Shown: positions 26,486-39,300 of the stretch, one piece after another
Layout: each line of letters opens with the position of its first letter
Position numbering within the stretch: the first letter of the stretch is position 1
Assembly: GCA_002189035.1 (NCBI GenBank)
Contig: NEEC01000406.1
Location: forward strand, 1-40,272
Length of the DNA: 40,272 nucleotides
Source: Utricularia gibba
Taxonomy: Eukaryota; Streptophyta; Magnoliopsida; Lamiales; Lentibulariaceae
Reading direction: 5' to 3'
The notes under the pieces: generated by a model
Seen by the model: only the letters and a program-made list of their open reading frames with translations
Told to the model about the DNA's origin: nothing
Database searches by the model: none
Program-made: the position numbers and the translations under genes

Positions 26486-29400
26486 GAACATGAAGCACAT
26501 TATTAAATGCAGTCACCACGGAATGCCACGTGAGACACTTTTCGTTGTGGCTTGTTTTTAATATGTCCACAGTTATCGGACAAACGTAACTCCAAATTAT
26601 AATACTTGGAGCTCGAAAAGGGCTTCCCAACAGTGTGCTATGAAGAGCAAGGATCTGCATGTTATGCAAGAGGTGCTTCGCGGACCAGGATGTGCGACGT
26701 AGTCATTTCATTGCGCATCATCATTCGGGGTGCATCCTAAAAATCACACGTGCACGGGATTCATTAAAAATAAATTTACGCATATCCAGAGTGTATAACA
26801 GTGTTGGGATAAGTGATGCCACGAAATTCATGATGTAGCATGTGACTTTTTTCCAACTTGATCGCATAGTAGATGAATTCTGACACCATATGTTTTGGCT
26901 TTGATTGATGCATTTAGTTGCTATGATACTTCTGATTTGATGCACCATTCCCGTATACCATGTCTCTAGTGGCTATTTGATTCTTTTGCCTTGTATGTTG
27001 TTCGCATCAATTTCGAGAACATGAAGCACATTATTAAATGCAGTCACCACGGAATGCCACGTGAGACACTTTTCGTTGTGGCTTGTTTTTAATATGTCCA
27101 CAGTTATCGGACAAACGTAACTCCAAATTATAATACTTGGAGCTCGAAAAGGGCTTCCCAACAGTGTGCTATGAAGAGCAAGGATCTGCATGTTATGCAA
27201 GAGGTGCTTCGCGGACCAGGATGTGCGACGTAGTCATTTCATTGCGCATCATCATTCGGGGTGCATCCTAAAAATCACACGTGCACCGGATTCATTAAAA
27301 ATAAATATTTACGCATATCCAGAGTATATAACAGTGTTGGGATAAGTGATGCCACGAAATTCATGATGTAGCATGTGACTTTTTCCAACTTGATCGCATA
27401 GTAGATGAATTCTGACACCATATGTTTTGGCTTGATTGATGCATTTAGTTGCTATGATACTTCTGATTCTTGATGCACCATTCCCGTATACCATGTCTCT
27501 AGTGGCTATTTGATTCTTTTGCCTTGTATGTTGTTCGCATCAATTTCGAGAACATGAAGCACATTATTAAATGCAGTCACCACGGAATGCCACGTGAGAC
27601 ACTTTTCGTTGTGGCTTTTTTTAATATGTCCACAGTTATCGGACAAACGTAACTCCAAATTATAATACTTGGAGCTCGAAAAGGGCTTCCCAACAGTGTG
27701 CTATGAAGAGCAAGGATCTGCATGTTATGCAAGAGGTGCTTCGCGGACCAGGATGTGCGACGTAGTCATTTCATTGCGCATCATCATTCGGGGTGCATCC
27801 TAAAAATCACACGTGCACGGATTCATTAAAAATAAATATTTACGCATATCCAGAGTGTATAACAGTGTTGGGATAAGTGATGCCACGAAATTCATGATGT
27901 AGCATGTGACTTTTTTCCAACTTGATCGCATAGTAGATGAATTCTGACACCATATGTTTTGGCTTTTGATTGATGCATTTAGTTGCTATGATACTTCTGA
28001 TTCTTGATGCACCATTCCCGTATACCATGTCTCTAGTGGCTATTTGATTCTTTTGCCTTGTATGTTGTTCGCATCAATTTCGAGAACATGAAGCACATTA
28101 TTAAATGCAGTCACCACGGAATGCCACGTGAGACACTTTTCGTTGTGGCTTGTTTTTAATATGTCCACAGTTATCGGACAAACGTAACTCCAAATTATAA
28201 TACTTGGAGCTCGAAAAGGGCTTCCCAACAGTGTGCTATGAAGAGCAAGGATCTGCATGTTATGCAAGAGGTGCTTCGCGGACCAGGATGTGCGACGTAG
28301 TCATTTCATTGCGCATCATCATTCGGGGTGCATCCTAAAAATCACACGTGCACCGGATTCATTAAAAATAAATATTTACGCATATCCAGAGTGTATAACA
28401 GTGTTGGGATAAGTGATGCCACGAAATTCATGATGTAGCATGTGACTTTTTTCCAACTTGATCGCATAGTAGATGAATTCTGACACCATATGTTTTGGCT
28501 TTTGATTGATGCATTTAGTTGCTATGATACTTCTGATTCTTGATGCACCATTCCCGTATACCATGTCTCTAGGCTATTTGATTCTTTTGCCTTGTATGTT
28601 GTTCGCATCAATTTCGAGAACATGAAGCACATTATTAAATGCAGTCACCACGGAATGCCACGTGAGACACTTTTCGTTGTGGTTTTTAATATGTCCACAG
28701 TTATCGGACAAACGTAACTCCAAATTATAATACTTGGAGCTCGAAAAGGGCTTCCCAACAGTGTGCTATGAAGAGCAAGGATCTGCATGTTATGCAAGAG
28801 GTGCTTCGCGGACCAGGATGTGCGACGTAGTCATTTCATTGCGCATCATCATTCGGGGTGCATCCTAAAAATCACACGTGCACGGGATTCATTAAAAATA
28901 AATATTTACGCATATCCAGAGTGTATAACAGTGTTGGGATAAGTGATGCCACGAAATTCATGATGTAGCATGTGACTTTTTTCCAACTTGATCGCATAGT
29001 AGATGAATTCTGACACCATATGTTTTGGCTTTTGATTGATGCATTTAGTTGCTATGATACTTCTGATTCTTGATGCACCATTCCCGTATACCATGTCTCT
29101 AGTGGCTATTTGATTCTTTTGCCTTGTATGTTGTTCGCATCAATTTCGAGAACATGAAGCACATTATTAAATGCAGTCACCACGGAATGCCACGTGAGAC
29201 ACTTTTCGTTGTGGCTTGTTTTTAATATGTCCACAGTTATCGGACAAACGTAACTCCAAATTATAATACTTGGAGCTCGAAAAGGGCTTCCCAACAGTGT
29301 GCTATGAAGAGCAAGGATCTGCATGTTATGCAAGAGGTGCTTCGCGGACCAGGATGTGCGACGTAGTCATTTCATTGCGCATCATCATTCGGGGTGCATC

Positions 29401-32400
29401 CTAAAAATCACACGTGCACGGATTCATTAAAAATAAATATTTACGCATATCCAGAGTGTATAACAGTGTTGGGATAAGTGATGCCACGAAATTCATGATG
29501 TAGCATGTGACTTTTTTCCAACTTGATCGCATAGTAGATGAATTCTGACACCATATGTTTTGGCTTTGATTGATGCATTTAGTTGCTATGATACTTCTGA
29601 TTCTTGATGCACCATTCCCGTATACCATCTCTAGTGGCTATTTGATTCTTTTGCCTTGTATGTTGTTCGCATCAATTTCGAGAACATGAAGCACATTATT
29701 AAATGCAGTCACCACGGAATGCACGTGAGACACTTTTCGTTGTGGCTTGTTTTTAATATGTCCACAGTTATCGGACAAACGTAACTCCAAATTATAATAC
29801 TTGGAGCTCGAAAAGGGCTTCCCAACAGTGTGCTATGAAGAGCAAGGATCTGCATGTTATGCAAGAGGTGCTTCGCGGACCAGGATGTGCGACGTAGTCA
29901 TTTCATTGCGCATCATCATTCGGGTGCATCCTAAAAATCACACGTGCACCGGATTCATTAAAAATAAATATTTACGCATATCCAGATAACAGTGTTGGGA
30001 TAAGTGATGCCACGAAATTCATGATGTAGCATGTGACTTTTTTCCAACTTGATCGCATAGTAGATGAATTCTGACACCATATGTTTTGGCTGTTGATTGA
30101 TGCATTTAGTTGCTATGATACTTCTGATTCTTGATGCACCATTCCCGTATACCATGTCTCTAGTGGCTATTTGATTCTTTTGCCTTGTATGTTGTTCGCA
30201 TCAATTTCGAGAACATGAAGCACATTATTAAATGCAATCACCACGGAATGCCACGTGAGACACTTTTCGTTGTGGCTTTTTTAATATGTCCACAGTTATC
30301 GGACAAACGTAACTCCAAATTATAATACTTGGAGCTCGAAAAGGGCTTCCCAACAGTGTGCTATGAAGAGCAAGGATCTGCATGTTATGCAAGAGGTGCT
30401 TCGCGGACCAGGATGTGCGACGTAGTCATTTCATTGCGCATCATCATTCGGGGTGCATCCTAAAAATCACACGTGCACGGATTCATTAAAAATAAATATT
30501 TACGCATATCCAGAGTGTATAACAGTGTTGGGATAAGTGATGCCACGAAATTCATGATGTAGCATGTGACTTTTTTCCAACTTGATCGCATAGTAGATGA
30601 ATTCTGACACCATATGTTTTGGCTTTGATTGATGCATTTAGTTGCTATGATACTTCTGATTCTTGATGCACCATTCCCGTATACCATGTCTCTAGTGGCT
30701 ATTTGATTCTTTTGCCTTGTATGTTGTTCGCATCAATTTCGAGAACATGAAGCACATTATTAAATGCAGTCACCACGGAATGCCACGTGAGACACTTTTC
30801 GTTGTGGCTTGTTTTTAATATGTCCACAGTTATCGGACAAACGTAACTCCAAATTATAATACTTGGAGCTCGAAAAGGGCTTCCCAACAGTGTGCTATGA
30901 AGAGCAAGGATCTGCATGTTATGCAAGAGGTGCTTCGCGGACCAGGATGTGCGACGTAGTCATTTCATTGCATCATCATTCGGGGTGCATCCTAAAAATC
31001 ACACGTGCACGGATTCATTAAAAATAAATATTTACGCATATCCAGAGTGTATAACAGTGTTGGGATAAGTGATGCCACGAAATTCATGATGTAGCATGTG
31101 ACTTTTTCCAACTTGATCGCATAGTAGATGAATTCTGACACCATATGTTTTGGCTTTTGATTGATGCATTTAGTTGCTATGATACTTCTGATTCTTGATG
31201 CACCATTCCCGTATACCATGTCTCTAGTGGCTATTTGATTCTTTTGCCTTGTATGTTGTTCGCATCAATTTCGAGAACATGAAGCACATTATTAAATGCA
31301 GTCACCACGGAATGCCACGTGAGACACTTTTCGTTGTGGCTTTTTTTAATATGTCCACAGTTATCGGACAAACGTAACTCCAAATTATAATACTTGGAGC
31401 TCGAAAAGGGCTTCCCAACAGTGTGCTATGAAGAGCAAGGATCTGCATGTTATGCAAGAGGTGCTTCGCGGACCAGGATGTGCGACGTAGTCATTTCATT
31501 GCGCATCATCATTCGGGGTGCATCCTAAAAATCACACGTGCACCGGATTCATTAAAAATAAATATTTACGCATATCCAGAGTGTATAACAGTGTTGGGAT
31601 AAGTGATGCCACGAAATTCATGATGTAGCATGTGACTTTTTTCCAACTTGATCGCATAGTAGATGAATTCTGACACCATATGTTTTGGCTTTTGATTGAT
31701 GCATTTAGTTGCTATGATACTTCTGATTCTTGATGCACCATTCCCGTATACCATGTCTCTAGTGGCTATTTGATTTTTGCCTTGTATGTTGTTCGCATCA
31801 ATTTCGAGAACATGAAGCACATTATTAAATGCAGTCACCACGGAATGCCACGTGAGACACTTTTCGTTGTGGCTTGTTTTTAATATGTCCACAGTTATCG
31901 GACAAACGTAACTCCAAATTATAATACTTGGAGCTCGAAAAGGGCTTCCAACAGTGTGCTATGAAGAGCAAGGATCTGCATGTTATGCAAGAGGTGCTTC
32001 GCGGACCAGGATGTGCGACGTAGTCATTTCATTGCGCATCATCATTCGGGGTGCATCCTAAAAATCACACGTGCACGGGATTCATTAAAAATAAATATTT
32101 ACGCATATCCAGAGTGTATAACAGTGTTGGGATAAGTGATGCCACGAAATTCATGATGTAGCATGTGACTTTTTTCCAACTTGATCGCATAGTAGATGAA
32201 TTCTGACACCATATGTTTTGGCTTTGATTGATGCATTTAGTTGCTATGATACTTCTGATTCTTGATGCACCATTCCCGTATACCATGTCTCTAGTGGCTA
32301 TTTGATTCTTTTGCCTTGTATGTTGTTCGCATCAATTTCGAGAACATGAAGCACATTATTAAATGCAGTCACCACGGAATGCCACGTGAGACACTTTTCG

Positions 32401-35050
32401 TTGTGGCTTGTTTTTAATATGTCCACAGTTATCGGACAAACGTAACTCCAAATTATAATACTTGGAGCTCGAAAAGGGCTTCCCAACAGTGTGCTATGAA
32501 GAGCAAGGATCTGCATGTTATGCAAGAGGTGCTTCGCGGACCAGGATGTGCGACGTAGTCATTTCATTGCGCATCATCATTGGGTGCATCCTAAAAATCA
32601 CACGTGCACCGGATTCATTAAAAATAAATATTTACGCATATCCAGAGTGTATAACAGTGTTGGGATAAGTGATGCCACGAAATTCATGATGTAGCATGTG
32701 ACTTTTTTCCAACTTGATCGCATAGTAGATGAATTCTGACACCATATGTTTTGGCTTTTGATTGATGCATTTAGTTGCTATGATACTTCTGATTCTTGAT
32801 GCACCATTCCCGTATACCATGTCTCTAGTGGCTATTTGATCTTTTGCCTTGTATGTTGTTCGCATCAATTTCGAGAACATGAAGCACATTATTAAATGCA
32901 GTCACCACGGAATGCCACGTGAGACACTTTTCGTTGTGGCTTGTTTTTAATATGTCCACAGTTATCGGACAAACGTAACTCCAAATTATAATACTTGGAG
33001 CTCGAAAAGGGCTTCCCAACAGTGTGCTATGAAGAGCAAGGATCTGCATGTTATGCAAGAGGTGCTTCGCGGACCAGGATGTGCGACGTAGTCATTTCAT
33101 TGCGCATCATCATTCGGGGTGCATCCTAAAAATCACACGTGCACGGGATTCATTAAAAATAAATATTTACGCATATCCAGAGTGTATAACAGTGTTGGGA
33201 TAAGTGATGCCACGAAATTCATGATGTAGCATGTGACTTTTTTCCAACTTGATCGCATAGTAGATGAATTCTGACACCATATGTTTTGGCTTTGATTGAT
33301 GCATTTAGTTGCTATGATACTTCTGATTCTTGATGCACCATTCCCGTATACCATGTCTCTAGTGGCTATTTGATTCTTTTGCCTTGTATGTTGTTCGCAT
33401 CAATTTCGAGAACATGAAGCACATTATTAAATGCAGTCACCACGGAATGCCACGTGAGACACTTTTCGTTGTGGCTTTTTTAATATGTCCACAGTTATCG
33501 GACAAACGTAACTCCAAATTATAATACTTGGAGCTCGAAAAGGGCTTCCCAACAGTGTGCTATGAAGAGCAAGGATCTGCATGTTATGCAAGAGGTGCTT
33601 CGCGGACCAGGATGTGCGACGTAGTCATTTCATTGCGCATCATCATTCGGGGTGCATCCTAAAAATCACACGTGCACCGGATTCATTAAAAATAAATATT
33701 TACGCATATCCAGAGTGTATAACAGTGTTGGGATAAGTGATGCCACGAAATTCATGATGTAGCATGTGACTTTTTTCCAACTTGATCGCATAGTAGATGA
33801 ATTCTGACACCATATGTTTTGGCTTTTGATTGATGCATTTAGTTGCTATGATACTTCTGATTCTTGATGCACCATTCCCGTATACCATGTCTCTAGTGGC
33901 TATTTGATTCTTTTGCCTTGTATGTTGTTCGCATCAATTTCGAGAACATGAAGCACATTATTAAATGCAGTCACCACGGAATGCCACGTGAGACACTTTT
34001 CGTTGTGGCTTGTTTTTAATATGTCCACAGTTATCGGACAAACGTAACTCCAAATTATAATACTTGGAGCTCGAAAAGGGCTTCCCAACAGTGTGCTATG
34101 AAGAGCAAGGATCTGCATGTATGCAAGAGGTGCTTCGCGACCAGGATGTGCGACGTAGTCATTTCATTGCGCATCATCATTCGGGGTGCATCCTAAAAAT
34201 CACACGTGCACGGATTCATTAAAAATAAATATTTACGCATATCCAGAGTGTATAACAGTGTTGGGATAAGTGATGCCACGAAATTCATGATGTAGCATGT
34301 GACTTTTTTCCAACTTGATCGCATAGTAGATGAATTCTGACACCATATGTTTTGGCTTTTGATTGATGCATTTAGTTGCTATGATACTTCTGATTCTTGA
34401 TGCACCATTCCCGTATACCATGTCTCTAGTGGCTATTTGATTCTTTTGCCTTGTATGTTGTTCGCATCAATTTCGAGAACATGAAGCACATTATTAAATG
34501 CAGTCACCACGGAATGCCACGTGAGACACTTTCGTTGTGGCTTTTTTTAATATGTCCACAGTTATCGGACAAACGTAACTCCAAATTATAATACTTGGAG
34601 CTCGAAAAGGGCTTCCCAACAGTGTGCTATGAAGAGCAAGGATCTGCATGTTATGCAAGAGGTGCTTCGCGGACCAGGATGTGCGACGTAGTCATTTCAT
34701 TGCGCATCATCATTCGGGGTGCATCCTAAAAATCACACGTGCACGGGATTCATTAAAAATAAATATTTACGCATATCCAGAGTGTATAACAGTGTTGGGA
34801 TAAGTGATGCCACGAAATTCATGATGTAGCATGTGACTTTTTTCCAACTTGATCGCATAGTAGATGAATTCTGACACCATATGTTTTGGCTTTGATTGAT
34901 GCATTTAGTTGCTATGATACTTCTGATTCTTGATGCACCATTCCCGTATACCATGTCTCTAGTGGCTATTTGATTCTTTTGCCTTGTATGTTGTTCGCAT
35001 CAATTTCGAGAACATGAAGCACATTATTAAATGCAGTCACCACGGAATGC

Positions 35051-35056
35051 CACGTG
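35051..35056. other. First CACGTG palindrome of the unit (reference copy)
   Basis: CACGTG (the G-box or E-box core bound by bHLH and bZIP proteins) lies in CCACGTGAG about 41 bp into each copy. It is lost in a few copies, such as M19 near 9418. Whether anything binds it is unknown. Confidence 0.45.
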
Positions 35057-35113
35057 AGACACTTTTCGTTGTGGCTTGTTTTTAATATGTCCACAGTTAT
35101 CGGACAAACGTAA

Positions 35114-35135
35114 CTCCAAATTATAATACTTGGAG
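35114..35135. other. Short hairpin in the conserved core (reference copy)
   Basis: CTCCAA (35114-35119) and TTGGAG (35130-35135) are perfect inverted complements separated by a ten-base AT-rich loop that contains the palindrome ATTATAAT. The right arm overlaps GAGCTC. The element recurs in nearly every copy, and even in the deletion-rich block it rarely changes (M17 loses one A near 8439). Function is unknown. Short dyads are common in centromeric satellites, but this one is small and could be incidental. Confidence 0.7.
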
Positions 35136-35138
35136 CTC
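35133..35138. other. Once-per-unit GAGCTC site (reference copy)
   Basis: GAGCTC occurs once in each copy and survives in essentially all of them, including copies whose following bases are deleted (for example near 5896, 14175 and 21856). Digestion by SacI would therefore be expected to give a ladder based on about 530 bp. Confidence 0.8.
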
Positions 35139-35179
35139 GAAAAGGGCTTCCCAACAGTGTGCTATGAAGAGCAAGGATC

Positions 35180-35192
35180 TGCATGTTATGCA
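35180..35192. other. Inverted repeat TGCAT-GTT-ATGCA (reference copy)
   Basis: Two perfect five-base arms are separated by three bases and recur once per copy. The element is almost always intact; M66 has lost one T near 34120. It may act as a small cruciform or be chance. Confidence 0.5.
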
Positions 35193-35270
35193 AGAGGTGC
35201 TTCGCGGACCAGGATGTGCGACGTAGTCATTTCATTGCGCATCATCATTCGGGGTGCATCCTAAAAATCA

Positions 35271-35276
35271 CACGTG
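35271..35276. other. Second CACGTG palindrome of the unit (reference copy)
   Basis: A second CACGTG lies in CACACGTGCAC about 220 bp after the first, next to the variable CAC(C/G)GGATT site. With roughly 77 copies this gives some 150 G-box-like cores in 40 kb, a high density if any of them is bound. Confidence 0.45.
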
Positions 35277-35294
35277 CACGGGATTCATTAAAAA

Positions 35295-35304
35295 TAAATA
35301 TTTA
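35295..35304. other. AT-rich palindrome TAAATATTTA (reference copy)
   Basis: A ten-base perfect palindrome lies in an A/T tract just after the second CACGTG and recurs once per copy. A few copies have lost a base or two there, for example near 8092, 10692, 11211 and 26773. No function can be assigned from sequence alone. Confidence 0.6.
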
Positions 35305-35400
35305 CGCATATCCAGAGTGTATAACAGTGTTGGGATAAGTGATGCCACGAAATTCATGATGTAGCATGTGACTTTTTTCCAACTTGATCGCATAGTAGAT

Positions 35401-35406
35401 GAATTC
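35401..35406. other. Once-per-unit GAATTC site with a variant lacking it (reference copy)
   Basis: GAATTC (EcoRI) is present in most copies. It is replaced by GAAGTC in M2 (~926), M14 (~7204), M24 (~12357), M26 (~13410) and M34 (~17521), and lost by deletion in a few others such as M9, M23, M29 and M31. The substitution marks a subfamily that is absent from 20-40 kb. Confidence 0.75.
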
Positions 35407-36383
35407 TGACACCATATGTTTTGGCTTTGATTGATGCATTTAGTTGCTATGATACTTCTGATTCTTGATGCACCATTCCCGTATACCATGTCTCTAGTGG
35501 CTATTTGATTCTTTTGCCTTGTATGTTGTTCGCATCAATTTCGAGAACATGAAGCACATTATTAAATGCAGTCACCACGGAATGCCACGTGAGACACTTT
35601 TCGTTGTGGCTTTTTTTATATGTCCACAGTTATCGGACAAACGTAACTCCAAATTATAATACTTGGAGCTCGAAAAGGGCTTCCCAACAGTGTGCTATGA
35701 AGAGCAAGGATCTGCATGTTATGCAAGAGGTGCTTCGCGGACCAGGATGTGCGACGTAGTCATTTCATTGCGCATCATCATTCGGGGTGCATCCTAAAAA
35801 TCACACGTGCACGGATTCATTAAAAATAAATATTTACGCATATCCAGAGTGTATAAACAGTGTTGGGATAAGTGATGCCACGAAATTCATGATGTAGCAT
35901 GTGACTTTTTTCCAACTTGATCGCATAGTAGATGAATTCTGACACCATATGTTTTGGCTTTGATTGATGCATTTAGTTGCTATGATACTTCTGATTCTTG
36001 ATGCACCATTCCCGTATACCATGTCTCTAGTGGCTATTTGATTCTTTTGCCTTGTATGTTGTTCGCATCAATTTCGAGAACATGAAGCACATTATTAAAT
36101 GCAGTCACCACGGAATGCCACGTGAGACACTTTTCGTTGTGGCTTGTTTTTAATATGTCCACAGTTATCGGACAAACGTAACTCCAAATTATAATACTTG
36201 GAGCTCGAAAAGGGCTTCCCAACAGTGTGCTATGAAGAGCAAGGATCTGCATGTTATGCAAGAGGTGCTTCGCGGACCAGGATGTGCGACGTAGTCATTT
36301 CATTGCGCATCATCATTCGGGTGCATCCTAAAAATCACACGTGCACGGATTCATTAAAAATAAATATTTACGCATATCCAGAG

Positions 36384-36390
36384 TATATAA
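36384..36390 (+). promoter_or_regulatory. TATA-like element TATATAA in variant copies (example in M70)
   Basis: At the AT-rich site after CATATCCAGAG, copies carry either TATATAA (as here) or TGTATAA. The first matches a canonical TATA box, which the A-to-G difference breaks. TATATAA copies include M1, M2, M7, M13, M14, M15, M17, M21, M24, M32, M36, M47, M53 and M70. No other promoter element is visible, so transcription from it is only a possibility. Confidence 0.2.
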
Positions 36391-39300
36391 CAGTGTTGGG
36401 ATAAGTGATGCCACGAAATTCATGATGTAGCATGTGACTTTTTTCCACTTGATCGCATAGTAGATGAATTCTGACACCATATGTTTTGGCTTTGATTGAT
36501 GCATTTAGTTGCTATGATACTTCTGATTCTTGATGCACCATTCCCGTATACCATGTCTCTAGTGGCTATTTGATTCTTTTGCCTTGTATGTTGTTCGCAT
36601 CAATTTCGAGAACATGAAGCACATTATTAAATGCAGTCACCACGGAATGCCACGTGAGACACTTTTCGTTGTGGCTTTTTTAATATGTCCACAGTTATCG
36701 GACAAACGTAACTCCAAATTATAATACTTGGAGCTCGAAAAGGGCTTCCCAACAGTGTGCTATGAAGAGCAAGGATCTGCATGTTATGCAAGAGGTGCTT
36801 CGCGGACCAGGATGTGCGACGTAGTCATTTCATTGCGCATCATCATTCGGGGTGCATCCTAAAAATCACACGTGCACGGGATTCATTAAAAATAAATATT
36901 TACGCATATCCAGAGTGTATAACAGTGTTGGGATAAGTGATGCCACGAAATTCATGATGTAGCATGTGACTTTTTTCCAACTTGATCGCATAGTAGATGA
37001 ATTCTGACACCATATGTTTTGGCTTTTGATTGATGCATTTAGTTGCTATGATACTTCTGATTCTTGATGCACCATTCCCGTATACCATGTCTCTAGTGGC
37101 TATTTGATTCTTTTGCCTTGTATGTTGTTCGCATCAATTTCGAGAACATGAAGCACATTATTAAATGCAGTCACCACGGAATGCCACGTGAGACACTTTT
37201 CGTTGTGGCTTGTTTTTAATATGTCCACAGTTATCGGACAAACGTAACTCCAAATTATAATACTTGGAGCTCGAAAAGGGCTTCCCAACAGTGTGCTATG
37301 AAGAGCAAGGATCTGCATGTTATGCAAGAGGTGCTTCGCGGACCAGGATGTGCGACGTAGTCATTTCATTGCGCATCATCATTCGGGTGCATCCTAAAAA
37401 TCACACGTGCACCGGATTCATTAAAAATAAATATTTACGCATATCCAGAGTGTATAACAGTGTTGGGATAAGTGATGCCACGAAATTCATGATGTAGCAT
37501 GTGACTTTTTTCCAACTTGATCGCATAGTAGATGAATTCTGACACCATATGTTTTGGCTTTTGATTGATGCATTTAGTTGCTATGATACTTCTGATTCTT
37601 GATGCACCATTCCCGTATACCATGTCTCTAGTGGCTATTTGATTCTTTTGCCTTGTATGTTGTTCGCATCAATTTCGAGAACATGAAGCACATTATTAAA
37701 TGCATCACCACGGAATGCCACGTGAGACACTTTTCGTTGTGGCTTGTTTTTAATATGTCCACAGTTATCGGACAAACGTAACTCCAAATTATAATACTTG
37801 GAGCTCGAAAAGGGCTTCCCAACAGTGTGCTATGAAGAGCAAGGATCTGCATGTTATGCAAGAGGTGCTTCGCGGACCAGGATGTGCGACGTAGTCATTT
37901 CATTGCGCATCATCATTCGGTGCATCCTAAAAATCACACGTGCACGGATTCATTAAAAATAAATATTTACGCATATCCAGAGTGTATAACAGTGTTGGGA
38001 TAAGTGATGCACGAAATTCATGATGTAGCATGTGACTTTTTTCCAACTTGATCGCATAGTAGATGAATTCTGACACCATATGTTTTGGCTTTTGATTGAT
38101 GCATTTAGTTGCTATGATACTTCTGATTCTTGATGCACCATTCCCGTATACCATGTCTCTAGTGGCTATTTGATTCTTTTGCCTTGTATGTTGTTCGCAT
38201 CAATTTCGAGAACATGAAGCACATTATTAAATGCAGTCACCACGGAATGCCACGTGAGACACTTTTCGTTGTGGCTTTTTAATATGTCCACAGTTATCGG
38301 ACAAACGTAACTCCAAATTATAATACTTGGAGCTCGAAAGGCTTCCCAACAGTGTGCTATGAAGAGCAAGGATCTGCATGTTATGCAAGAGGTGCTTCGC
38401 GGACCAGGATGTGCGACGTAGTCATTTCATTGCGCATCATCATTCGGGTGCAGCCTAAAAATCACACGTGCACGGGATTCATTAAAAATAAATATTTACG
38501 CATATCCAGATATAACAGTGTTGGGATAAGTGATGCCACGAAATTCATGATGTAGCATGTGACTTTTTTCCAACTTGATCGCATAGTAGATGAATTCTGA
38601 CACCATATGTTTTGGCTGTTGATTGATGCATTTAGTTGCTATGATACTTCTGATTCTTGATGCACCATTCCCGTATACCATGTCTCTAGTGGCTATTTGA
38701 TTCTTTTGCCTTGTATGTTGTTCGCATCAATTTCGAGAACATGAAGCACATTATTAAATGCAGTCACCACGGAATGCCACGTGAGACACTTTTCGTTGTG
38801 GCTTGTTTTTAATATGTCCACAGTTTATCGGACAAACGTAACTCCAAATTATAATACTTGGAGCTCGAAAAGGGCTTCCCAACAGTGTGCTATGAAGAGC
38901 AAGGATCTGCATGTTATGCAAGAGGTGCTTCGCGGACCAGGATGTGCGACGTAGTCATTTCATTGCGCATCATCATTCGGGTGCATCCTAAAAATCACAC
39001 GTGCACGGGATTCATTAAAAATAAATATTTACGCATATCCAGAGTGTATAACAGTGTTGGGATAAGTGATGCCACGAAATTCATGATGTAGCATGTGACT
39101 TTTTCCAACTTGATCGCATAGTAGATGAATTCTGACACCATATGTTTGGCTTTGATTGATGCATTTAGTTGCTATGATACTTCTGATTCTTGATGCACCA
39201 TTCCCGTATACCATGTCTCTAGTGGCTATTTGATTCTTTTGCCTTGTATGTTGTTCGCATCAATTTCGAGAACATGAAGCACATTATTAAATGCAGTCAC

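Larger units (their letters stand above)
35010..35544 (+). repeat. Reference satellite monomer (M68, 535 bp)
   Basis: This copy has none of the common deletions, so it is a convenient reference. In order it holds: the GAACATGAAG landmark (35010); the first CACGTG (35051); the G/T marker tract CTTGTTTTTAAT, here in the G state (about 35075-35085); a six-base hairpin (35114-35135) overlapping GAGCTC (35133-35138); the TGCAT-GTT-ATGCA inverted repeat (35180-35192); the GCGGACCAGGATG hotspot (about 35204-35215); GGGG (35251-35254); the second CACGTG (35271-35276); the AT-rich palindrome (35295-35304); the TGTATAAC site (about 35318-35325); and GAATTC (35401-35406). No clear internal subrepeat is visible. 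Confidence 0.9.
32875..37678 (+). repeat. Alternating block with dimeric higher-order pattern (M64-M72)
   Basis: The tract after GTGGCT reads TGTTTTTAAT (G state) or TTTTTTAAT with small length changes (T state). From M64 to M72 the states run G,T,G,T,G,T,G,T,G, giving four dimers of about 1067 bp. Other variable sites do not follow the same alternation strictly, so the dimer is a partial pattern, not a fully fixed higher-order repeat. Confidence 0.6.

Noticed and set aside
33655-33690. 5S rRNA gene fragment around GGTGCATCC and GTGCACCGGATT
   Set aside because: The strings resemble the end and middle of plant 5S rRNA, but they are in the wrong order and spacing, and the internal control region is missing.
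35000-35025. RNA polymerase III B-box in ATTTCGAGAAC
   Set aside because: It matches only the TTCGA core of the B-box, and no A-box or oligo-T terminator is placed to make a transcription unit.
35061-35085. CENP-B box in the CTTTTCGTTGTGGCTTG tract
   Set aside because: Only the TTCG start fits; the required central A and the CGGG end of the NTTCGNNNNANNCGGGN motif are absent.
35051-35350. Internal half-unit subrepeat, from ATGCCACG occurring twice per copy about 294 bp apart and CGCATCA about 290 bp apart
   Set aside because: Beyond these 7-8 base matches the two halves do not align, so the similarity is probably chance.
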